The translations under genes and the position numbers were made by a program. From SIG607 sp045614505 (GTDB taxonomy: Bacteria > Bacillota > Clostridia > Oscillospirales > Acutalibacteraceae), in the NCBI GenBank assembly GCA_045614505.1, contig JAZLDA010000102.1, positions 1 to 24,216 on the forward strand: 24,216 nucleotides of DNA, read 5' to 3'. Positions 16,645 to 22,386 of this stretch are shown here, piece after piece. Each line of letters begins with the position of its first letter. The stretch's first letter is position 1. Under the pieces are notes generated by a model. It ran no database searches. It was given only the letters and a program-made list of their open reading frames with translations, and had not been told where the DNA came from.

Positions 16645-16676
16645 TTACACACAATAACGCAAAATTCTTTTTACAT

Positions 16677-16898
16677 TTACTTAAGCGGTAATATTTTAAG
16701 AATTTTTACGTTGTTACTTTTAAGCAGATTTTCTATTTCGTCTATATTGCCGCCGGTTACGATTCCATACCCGCATCCATAATTTTCCGTTCCGTACTTC
16801 ATTCTTTCCGTCTCTGCCGTAATTCCTCGTTTTTTCAGTATTTCCCGCCCTTTTATGGCATGGGTTACCGTTCCGGTGGCAATTACATATTTTTTCAT
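16677..16898 (-). CDS. DUF3343 putative Se/S carrier-like protein
   Basis: A 73-residue protein from the ATG at 16898, which has GGAGG five bases upstream (an ATG 18 bases further up lacks this support). The N-terminus MKKYVIATGTVTHAIKGREIL is followed by ERMKYGTENYGCGYGIV, with a single cysteine in YGCGYG, and a C-terminal ILKILPL. This matches the small DUF3343 family, described as a putative sulfur or selenium carrier, usually beside a class-V aminotransferase, as here. The cysteine would be the natural acceptor; that is inference. The gene lies 60 bases after the YtvI-like permease, without an obvious promoter of its own. Confidence 0.85.
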   Translation of the reverse strand: MKKYVIATGTVTHAIKGREILKKRGITAETERMKYGTENYGCGYGIVTGGNIDEIENLLKSNNVKILKILPLK

Positions 16899-16958
16899 TT
16901 TTTCCTCCGCGGGCATTTCTTTCTTGTGGCTTTTCAGTCCACACTACATACTATGCCT

Positions 16959-18017
16959 TTACACTTCGGCTGTTACCCTTTCTTCCATATATTTATACGC
17001 AACCGTAACTATAAGCGGCAGAACGAACATCCCCACCACACCGAAGAGTTTGAGCCCCAAAAACAGCGAAAAAAGTGTTAAAAGCGGATGCAGTCCCACC
17101 TGCTTACCCATTATTTTAGGTTCTATTATATTCCTCACCACCGTAACGGCGCCGTAAAGAATAATAAGCCCGAAAAACAAGACTGTGTTGCCTTTAATAA
17201 GGCTGAAAACTGCCCAAGGCAGCAGCACCGTTCCGCTTCCGAAAACAGGCAAAAAATCCACCAGTGCGGTAATAATCGCCATTCTCGCCGCACCGTCAAT
17301 GCCCAGCACCAAAAATCCGATAAGAAGCACCACAAAAGCAGAAAGAGAAAGAAGAATATATCCCTTAACTATTTTCAAAACGTTATTAACCGTAATCCGT
17401 CTTAAAGTATTGAGCTTTTCCAGTTGTTCACCCTTTAAAGCATACCCCACTATTCTCTTGAAAGAATCAAAATCCTTTGCAATATAACAGCCGCTTATAA
17501 CGGTTACAATAAGGCTGAACACAAAGCCGGGTGCACCCGATACCACACCTGCAAGAAAATCCGAAACATATCCTGCAAGTCTTCCCGCAAAGGAAGAAAC
17601 GGTGTTTTTCATTACATCGGATATATAATTTCCGAATTCACCGGGGATTTTTGAAAGCATTTGTTCTGCCCTTTGGATAAGTGAGTCTGCCGCGTTTGTT
17701 ATATTTCCGGCGTACTTAGGCATTTTTTCATATATTTCCGCCGCCGCAAAATATATCCTGCTGCCCACTAGAAAAAGCAATAAAACAAGCACCAAATATA
17801 TGGATATAACCATTATAAGTGCTACCGTTCCGTGCTTTAATTTTATCCTTTCGCTGAGTATTGCTGCAGGCTTTTGTATCAAAACCGCTATCAGAGTACC
17901 TATAACAAAGGGAAGTAAATAATTAAGACAAAACTTCATAGCAAAATATAAAAGACCAATTATAACAGCAAAATAAGCGACATATATTAAAAACTTCTTC
18001 TTTTTATCGTTATTCAG
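16959..18017 (-). CDS. ytvI: AI-2E-family transporter, YtvI-like sporulation membrane protein (likely CTG start)
   Basis: The polytopic protein has the AI-2E/PerM arrangement: paired N-terminal helices, a soluble helical loop (AAEIYEKMPKYAGNITNAADSL...), then a helical bundle with ITALVDFLPVFGSG and NIIEPKIMGKQVGLHPLLTLFSLFLG, hallmark segments. YtvI is a sporulation membrane protein in Bacillus, of unknown substrate. The first ATG (17939) would cut the first membrane helix. The open frame reaches a CTG at 18017, giving NNDKKKKFLIYVAYFAVIIG before the ATG, with AGAGGGCAGG 8 bases upstream (18035-18026); the next upstream in-frame stop is at 18056-18054. This gives 352 residues, normal for the family. 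A sequencing error is the alternative. Confidence 0.85.
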   Translation of the reverse strand: MNNDKKKKFLIYVAYFAVIIGLLYFAMKFCLNYLLPFVIGTLIAVLIQKPAAILSERIKLKHGTVALIMVISIYLVLVLLLFLVGSRIYFAAAEIYEKMPKYAGNITNAADSLIQRAEQMLSKIPGEFGNYISDVMKNTVSSFAGRLAGYVSDFLAGVVSGAPGFVFSLIVTVISGCYIAKDFDSFKRIVGYALKGEQLEKLNTLRRITVNNVLKIVKGYILLSLSAFVVLLIGFLVLGIDGAARMAIITALVDFLPVFGSGTVLLPWAVFSLIKGNTVLFFGLIILYGAVTVVRNIIEPKIMGKQVGLHPLLTLFSLFLGLKLFGVVGMFVLPLIVTVAYKYMEERVTAEV

Positions 18018-18036
18018 ACAAAAAACCTGCCCTCTA

Positions 18037-18065
18037 TTGATTTTTATGTAGGTTTAGCGTATAAT
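18037..18065 (+). promoter_or_regulatory. Sigma-A promoter of the ACT-domain gene
   Basis: TTGATT (18037-18042), a 17-base spacer, TATAAT (18060-18065). The start would be near 18072 and the ribosome site GGTGGTG lies just ahead of the ATG at 18097. It overlaps the 5' side of the divergent ytvI-like gene, for which I see no equally good promoter. Confidence 0.85.
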
Positions 18066-18096
18066 AAAAAAAACTGTTTTTCGGTGGTGAACAAAA

Positions 18097-18528
18097 ATGA
18101 GAGAATACGATATGCTTCTTGTTAAAGCATCAGCACTGCCCGAGGTGTTTTCCCGAGTGCTTTATGCTAAGGAACTTCTTGAGGAAGGCGCCGTTAAAAG
18201 CGTCAGCGCCGCGGCGCAAAAAGCGGAAATTTCCCGAAGTGCATTTTATAAATACAAGGATCAAGTGTTCCTGCACCATAAACAGGAAAGTGATAATACC
18301 GTTAATATCAGCGCGCACTTAACTGACCGTGCAGGTGTATTTTCTGCACTTACTGCGCGTTTATTCGAAAAGGGCGCCAATATATTAACAATTAACCAGA
18401 ATCACCCTGTAGACGGTATCGCCGCCGTAACCCTTTCGGTACGCACCGATAATATAACCATTCCCATTGAAGAATTAATGTCTCATATCCGAAAAATCGA
18501 CGGTGTCATTTCGGTTAAAATAATATAA
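18097..18528 (+). CDS. pheB: UPF0735 ACT-domain protein (PheB-like)
   Basis: A 143-residue protein. The N-terminal part (about 10-65) has helix-turn-helix-like sequence (AVKSVSAAAQKAEISRSAFY), and residues about 70-143 form one ACT domain (NISAHLTDRAGVFSALTARL, ANILTINQNHPVDGIAAVTL). ACT domains bind small ligands, commonly amino acids. The Bacillus homologue PheB has been linked to phenylalanine or chorismate metabolism, but its exact function is not settled. It stands alone on the plus strand between minus-strand genes, with a consensus promoter and a terminator directly after it, so it is monocistronic. Confidence 0.9.
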   Translation: MREYDMLLVKASALPEVFSRVLYAKELLEEGAVKSVSAAAQKAEISRSAFYKYKDQVFLHHKQESDNTVNISAHLTDRAGVFSALTARLFEKGANILTINQNHPVDGIAAVTLSVRTDNITIPIEELMSHIRKIDGVISVKII

Positions 18529-18548
18529 TGCTTTTTGAAAACATATTA

Positions 18549-18576
18549 AAGTCCCACTCCGAGTGGGACTTGTTTT
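18549..18576 (+). terminator. Terminator of the ACT-domain gene
   Basis: A 10-bp stem pairs 18549-18558 with 18562-18571 (AAGTCCCACT) around a CCG loop, followed by TGTTTTA on the plus strand. It also sits beside the end of the convergent yunB gene, whose stop codon overlaps its right side, so it may serve both strands, though the minus-strand T-run is poor. Confidence 0.8.
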
Positions 18577-19252
18577 AATGTGCACCAAAATCGAAGATAT
18601 CTTCTGTGGAATCACTACCTGCTTCTATAACATTTGTATAAGCATCAGGTGACATTCCTACTATCACAGTCTGAGCGGCTATAACGCTGGTTTCAACATT
18701 GAAATTTGAACGGTACCACGGGATAATTGTCTGTCCGTTCATCTTAATTTTTATATGTATCTGGTGAAGTACTTGATTAATCCCCGCGGAATAGAATTTG
18801 CTTTCAAAATCCGCAATAACAGTTGTGGTTATCTGCATTTTAAATTTTATATTCGGTCCCCTGCCAAGGGTATATTCATTTCCGATTATTGTACCCAGCG
18901 GAATAGCAAGAGTATATTTTTCTCTTTCAGCAATTTTATCGGCAACACGCACCGATATTTGCGACTTTATATAGTTCATTTTAGCCGCATTTACTTCCAG
19001 AGAGGTCACCTGGCCTGCCTCATCACGACAAAGGCTGACAAGGTCGCTGTAGCCGATACCGTCCTCTGTAAAAATATCACTGACTATATTGTCAACAGTA
19101 CGTATCATAACGGTTTCACCCACGGACGCGCTGTAGTCACATATAACACTTCTCATTCTCTTGTCCACACAGAGCAAAACCGCAAGAAGCAAAATGATAA
19201 CCGACAAAAAAACGCAAAGGAGTTTTATATACTTATATCTGTTTCTGCGCAA
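18575..19252 (-). CDS. yunB: Sporulation protein YunB
   Basis: A 225-residue protein from the TTG at 19252. After basic RRNRYKYIK there is one membrane helix (LLCVFLSVIILLLAVLLCV); the rest is extracytoplasmic. DYSASVGETVMIRTVDNIVSDIF, AIPLGTIIGNEYTLGRGPNI and AGINQVLHQIHIKIKMNGQTIIPWY match the YunB family, which is mother-cell expressed in Bacillus and needed for normal spore formation. The ATG at 19276 lies in the loop of the previous gene's terminator and has no ribosome site, whereas the TTG has AGGTG five bases upstream. YunB marks the organism as descended from spore formers. Confidence 0.9.
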   Translation of the reverse strand: MRRNRYKYIKLLCVFLSVIILLLAVLLCVDKRMRSVICDYSASVGETVMIRTVDNIVSDIFTEDGIGYSDLVSLCRDEAGQVTSLEVNAAKMNYIKSQISVRVADKIAEREKYTLAIPLGTIIGNEYTLGRGPNIKFKMQITTTVIADFESKFYSAGINQVLHQIHIKIKMNGQTIIPWYRSNFNVETSVIAAQTVIVGMSPDAYTNVIEAGSDSTEDIFDFGAH

Positions 19253-19293
19253 AAAAACACCTGCCCTTCCGTACATTATACGGAAAAGGCAGG
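19251..19293 (-). terminator. Terminator of the cytidylate-kinase-like gene
   Basis: The arms 19260-19273 and 19279-19293 (CCTGCC...CCGTA) form a long stem with one bulge. On the minus strand it is followed by TG and seven T (19257-19251). The loop contains TATAAT reading toward yunB. Confidence 0.85.
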
Positions 19294-19300
19294 AAATTTG

Positions 19301-19927
19301 TTATCCGTGAATATGCTCCTGAACGCAGTATTTAATGATATGTGCAACATTTTCGTATCCTATTTTACTGTCTATGCAAAGGTCGTATGAGCGGGCATCG
19401 CCCCATTTATTATCAGAAAAATAATTATGATAGCTTGCACGTTTCTTGTCGGATTTCTTAACCATATCAATAGCCTTATCGAAGGAGATATTTTCATATT
19501 CCATAACACGCTTTGCGCGTTGTTTTATATCGGCGTGAATGAATACAGAAAGAAGATTTTCATTATCCATTAATATACTGTCAGCGCATCTGCCCACAAT
19601 TATGCAGGACTCTTTTTCTGCAATTTCTCTGATTATCTCAGCCTGCACCGCAAAAACCTTATCAACAAGCGGAAGATTAGGTACTCCGCTTAATACGCTT
19701 TCATAGGAATATGCACCCAGCGACAGCGAATAAAGAAAGCTGTTAGTAGGTTTTTCATCGTAATCCCTTAAAATATCGGCAGAAAGCCCGCTGTTCTTGG
19801 CAGCCAAATCGAGAAGTTCTTTATCGTAAACCTTGACGCCTAAATCCGCGCCCAGCATTTTTGCAATGGCGTGACCGCCGCTTCCGAACTCTCTTCCTAT
19901 TGTAATAACAAAGTTGTTATTCGCCAT
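19301..19927 (-). CDS. Cytidylate-kinase-like family protein
   Basis: The 208-residue protein begins FVITIGREFGSGGHAIAKMLG, a P-loop variant (GREFGSGG) seen in the cytidylate-kinase-like family rather than in canonical Cmk, followed by VYDKELLDLAAKNSG. Later segments are CIIVGRCADSILM (residue ~107), VFIHADIKQRAKRVM and the C-terminal DLCIDSKIGYENVAHII. The family probably phosphorylates a nucleotide, but the substrate is not established, and a true cmk usually lies beside ispH/rpsA elsewhere. AAGGGTG precedes the ATG, and a consensus promoter lies upstream. It is transcribed alone, ending at the 19251-19293 terminator. Confidence 0.9.
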   Translation of the reverse strand: MANNNFVITIGREFGSGGHAIAKMLGADLGVKVYDKELLDLAAKNSGLSADILRDYDEKPTNSFLYSLSLGAYSYESVLSGVPNLPLVDKVFAVQAEIIREIAEKESCIIVGRCADSILMDNENLLSVFIHADIKQRAKRVMEYENISFDKAIDMVKKSDKKRASYHNYFSDNKWGDARSYDLCIDSKIGYENVAHIIKYCVQEHIHG

Positions 19928-19987
19928 AAAGACACCCTTTCTGTGCAGTTTTCATAAAATAAACATTTTTTACTACCTGTTTTTGTC

Positions 19988-20016
19988 ATTATATCACATC
20001 TTACACAAAAAATCAA
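19988..20016 (-). promoter_or_regulatory. Sigma-A promoter of the cytidylate-kinase-like gene
   Basis: TTGATT (20016-20011), a 17-base spacer and TATAAT (19993-19988) on the minus strand. It is back-to-back with the tRNA promoter, the two -35 boxes being only 10 bases apart. Confidence 0.85.
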
Positions 20017-20026
20017 TGAGTATTTC

Positions 20027-20055
20027 TTGACATAATAATAATTATATTATAAAAT
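20027..20055 (+). promoter_or_regulatory. Sigma-A promoter of tRNA-Leu
   Basis: TTGACA (20027-20032), a 17-base AT-only spacer, TAAAAT (20050-20055). The start would be near 20062, about 19 bases before the mature tRNA 5' end. Confidence 0.85.
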
Positions 20056-20080
20056 AGTATGGCAGTATAATAAGTAATAT

Positions 20081-20163
20081 GCGGGTGTGGCGGAATTGGC
20101 AGACGCACTAGCCTTAGGAGCTAGCGGATCACCGTGCAGGTTCAAGTCCTGTCACCCGCACCA
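20081..20163 (+). tRNA. tRNA-Leu (anticodon UAG)
   Basis: GCGGGTG (20081-20087) pairs with CACCCGC (20153-20159), followed by A and an encoded CCA. The anticodon stem CTAGC/GCTAG encloses the loop CTTAGGA, giving anticodon TAG. The extra arm after it is long (class II), and the T-arm carries GGTTCAAGTCC. All are as expected for leucine tRNA reading CUA and CUG. Confidence 0.97.
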
Positions 20164-20208
20164 AATTTCCGAGTTTGACCTTAAGGTTAAGCTCGGAATT
20201 TGTTTTTT
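20163..20208 (+). terminator. Terminator of tRNA-Leu
   Basis: A long, nearly complete stem pairs 20163-20180 with 20185-20201 (core TCCGAG/CTCGGA) around a TTAA loop, then TGTTTTTT on the plus strand. It begins at the CCA end of the tRNA. Confidence 0.88.
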
Positions 20209-20230
20209 GCGGTGGTAGGACTTGAACCTT
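20209..20230 (-). pseudogene. Inverted 3'-end fragment of a tRNA gene
   Basis: Read on the minus strand these 22 bases contain AAGGTTCAAGTCCTACC followed by ACCGC, a T-loop plus acceptor-like end. It resembles the intact tRNA-Leu 3' end at 20138-20159, 60 bases away in the opposite orientation, sharing AGGTTCAAGTCCT. The T-stem does not pair fully, and no D- or anticodon arm is recognisable further along the minus strand (20231-20280). It is a remnant, not a working tRNA. Confidence 0.6.
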
Positions 20231-20312
20231 ATATCAAAGTTGTAAAACTCAATCGTTCGGAAATTTTTTTCATTTTTGTCCGTAAATCATTGTTTTTTGC
20301 ATCTTTTTGTTA

Positions 20313-20341
20313 TTGACAAATACAAAAATGTATAATATTAT
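20313..20341 (+). promoter_or_regulatory. Sigma-A promoter of the lactate permease
   Basis: TTGACA (20313-20318), a 17-base spacer, TATTAT (20336-20341); start near 20348. The leader to the ATG is about 100 bases and contains a terminator-like hairpin. A TATAAT at 20331-20336 would give too short a spacer. Confidence 0.8.
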
Positions 20342-20361
20342 ATTATTTGCAGATATATTTA

Positions 20362-20390
20362 CCAGAGACTTTCTGTCTTTGGCTTTTTTT
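20362..20390 (+). promoter_or_regulatory. Terminator-like hairpin in the lactate permease leader
   Basis: CCAGAGAC (20362-20369) pairs with GTCTTTGG (20375-20382), 8 bp including one G-U, around a 5-base loop, then C and seven T. It lies between the promoter and the permease gene, so it could act as an attenuator. I see no convincing competing antiterminator stem upstream, so a protein- or ligand-dependent switch is speculative. Confidence 0.55.
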
Positions 20391-20451
20391 AACGGTTAAA
20401 GCGAAAAAAATTTTCACTTTCGATTTTGATAATTTTCACGGAGGACTGCAC

Positions 20452-22071
20452 ATGACAGCAATTTTAGCATTTTTACCTATTCTTACAACGCTTGTTCTTA
20501 TGATGGCATTTAACTGGCCCGCAAAACGTTGCCTACTCATTTCCTGGATAATGGCAGGAATTTTTGCCTTCTTCTTTTGGGATATTGATTTTAAGGCTCT
20601 GTTGGCCGGCTCTGCATATGGTATGCTCAGTTCATTTGACGTGCTGATTATTATTTTGGGCGCTATCCTTCTTATGAATACCCTTAAGGCTTCGGGCGCA
20701 ACTGCAGCTATTAACCGTGGCTTTATGAACATAAGCCCCGACAAGCGTGTTCAGGCTTGCATAATCGGATTTTCATTCTGCTCTTTTATCGAAGGTGCTG
20801 CCGGATTTGGTACCCCTGCAGCTCTCGCAGGACCTCTTTTAGTTAGCCTTGGCTTTCCTCCAATGGCTGCAGCAATGATTACTTTAATTTTCGACTCCTC
20901 TGCGGTTTCCTTTGGTGCTGTGGGAACTCCTGTTACTTCATCGCTTGCAGTTCTCGGTATGACCGACAACACACAGTTTATTTCCGGTTTTGCTTTTTGG
21001 ACTGCTCTTCCCCACGCTGTTATGGCAGTTTTCCTGCCCATTATCGTTTTGATGATGACCACCAAATTTTTCAGCAAGGAAAAGTCTTTTAAGCCTGCTT
21101 TAGAGGCTGCACCCTTTGCGCTGTTTACAGGAATCAGCTTTGCCGTCCCCTTACTTCTTACCAGTTTATTTATCGGTTACGAATTCGCTTCTCTTCTTGC
21201 TTCCCTTATTTCCATTGCAGTGACGGTAATTGCGGCAAAGAACAATTTCCTGACCCCAAAAAAATCCTGGGATTTCGGTAACCCTGCCCAGTGGGATAAG
21301 GACTGGCTTGCAACCACTAAGGTTTCCCCTGTTAACGAGTCAAAAATGTCTTTAATAAAAGCCTGGATTCCTTACCTTCTTATTGCCGTAATTCTTGTTA
21401 TTACACGCATTCCCCAGTTAGGCATAAAAGATCTGCTGTCTTCCAGTGTGCCTTTTATAGTAAAAATAAATAATATTTTCGGTTTTGAAAACCTTGATTG
21501 GTCTTTTAAATGGGCTTATCTACCCGGCACCTTCTTTATTCTTGTTGCCGTTATCTCAAACTTTATCCACAAAATGAGCTTTGAAAAGGTGAAGGAATCC
21601 TGGAAAGACACCTTCAATCAGGTCTCCGGCGCAGCTCTTGCATTACTGTTTGGACTCGCCCTTGTTGAGGTTATGAAATACAGAAACGGTGACGGCACAA
21701 GTATGATGGACACTATGGCTAACGCTCTTTCTATGGTAGGCGAAAAGCTTTACGTATTAATAGCCCCCTTTATAGGAGTGCTGGGCGCCTTTGTATCGGG
21801 TTCTGCTACCGTTTCTATGAACCTGTTCTCCAACCTTCAGTTTAATACTGCTTCCGTTCTGGGACTTCCCACAGTCTATGTTATGGCAATGCAATGCGTG
21901 GGCAGTGCAATAGGTAACATGGTATGTATCAATAACGCCGTTGCCGCAAGTGCAACCATAGGTACCACCGGTAAAGAAGGAAAGCTTATACGAATTAATG
22001 CAATACCTATGATGATTTACACTCTTGTAACGGTAGCAATATTCTATGTTGTATTAGCAATAACTAAATGA
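20452..22071 (+). CDS. lctP: L-lactate permease family transporter
   Basis: A 539-residue polytopic membrane protein of the lactate permease (LctP/LldP) family, importing or exporting L-lactate (or glycolate) with protons. The hallmark FIEGAAGFGTPAALAGPLL lies near residue 108, and SFGAVGTPV and FVSGSATVSMNLFSNLQF further on are also diagnostic; about a dozen hydrophobic helices cover the chain. The start at 20452 has GGAGG 7 bases upstream; the frame runs on upstream to a TTG at 20347 but has no ribosome site there. No lactate dehydrogenase or lactate-utilisation gene adjoins it. It has its own promoter with a leader hairpin and converges on icd across a 300-bp inverted-repeat element. Confidence 0.95.
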   Translation: MTAILAFLPILTTLVLMMAFNWPAKRCLLISWIMAGIFAFFFWDIDFKALLAGSAYGMLSSFDVLIIILGAILLMNTLKASGATAAINRGFMNISPDKRVQACIIGFSFCSFIEGAAGFGTPAALAGPLLVSLGFPPMAAAMITLIFDSSAVSFGAVGTPVTSSLAVLGMTDNTQFISGFAFWTALPHAVMAVFLPIIVLMMTTKFFSKEKSFKPALEAAPFALFTGISFAVPLLLTSLFIGYEFASLLASLISIAVTVIAAKNNFLTPKKSWDFGNPAQWDKDWLATTKVSPVNESKMSLIKAWIPYLLIAVILVITRIPQLGIKDLLSSSVPFIVKINNIFGFENLDWSFKWAYLPGTFFILVAVISNFIHKMSFEKVKESWKDTFNQVSGAALALLFGLALVEVMKYRNGDGTSMMDTMANALSMVGEKLYVLIAPFIGVLGAFVSGSATVSMNLFSNLQFNTASVLGLPTVYVMAMQCVGSAIGNMVCINNAVAASATIGTTGKEGKLIRINAIPMMIYTLVTVAIFYVVLAITK

Positions 22072-22081
22072 TAACAAAAAT

Positions 22082-22381
22082 ACGGAGTCTTTCGGAGCGT
22101 TCAGATAGGGATGAATCGGTTTAGGAATAAAAATTTGCCCTATCTCTTTGCCTCAAACCTTGAAAGACACAAAGTATTCCTGCGGTTTGTCGGCTTTGAG
22201 AATAGAACAAATTTTTTATTACTAAACTGCTTTGCACCTAAAAAAGATAAATTTTTAGTGGGATAACAGACAAAAAGACACGGTAACGCTGACGCGTACC
22301 GTGTCTTTTTAACACATTAGACCGCAAAAATTTACTTTTTTAGGCGTTTTATCCCTATCTGAACACTCCGTTCGACTCCGT
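22082..22381. repeat. 300-bp element with imperfect terminal inverted repeats and nested stems
   Basis: The gene-free gap 22072-22386 is filled by this element. The outer arms 22082-22112 and 22351-22381 match as inverted repeats at 27 of 31 positions. Inside, 22237-22256 is the inverse of 22326-22344 with one bulge, and 22272-22310 is a separate strong hairpin. AGATAGGG in the left arm (22103-22110) can also pair locally with CCCTATCT at 22138-22145. There is no open reading frame of note and no clear target-site duplication. It could be a MITE-like element, a structured RNA, or an elaborate bidirectional termination region between convergent genes. Confidence 0.8.
22272..22310. terminator. 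Bidirectional terminator between lctP and icd
   Basis: AAAAAGACACGGTA (22272-22285) pairs with 22297-22310, giving a 14-bp stem with an 11-base loop that can itself partly pair. Five T follow on either strand, so it can end both lctP and icd transcripts. The stem core CACGGTA/TACCGTG is the same as in the hairpin at 16610-16644. Confidence 0.75.
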
Positions 22382-22386
22382 CTTTT

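Noticed and set aside
18755..19390. A 211-codon plus-strand frame opposite yunB
   Set aside because: It is antisense to yunB, whose family match is clear; no promoter or ribosome site.
20081..20230. An attachment site of an integrated element at the tRNA
   Set aside because: The second copy is inverted and only about 20 bases long, and no integrase or phage gene lies nearby; kept only as a tRNA remnant.
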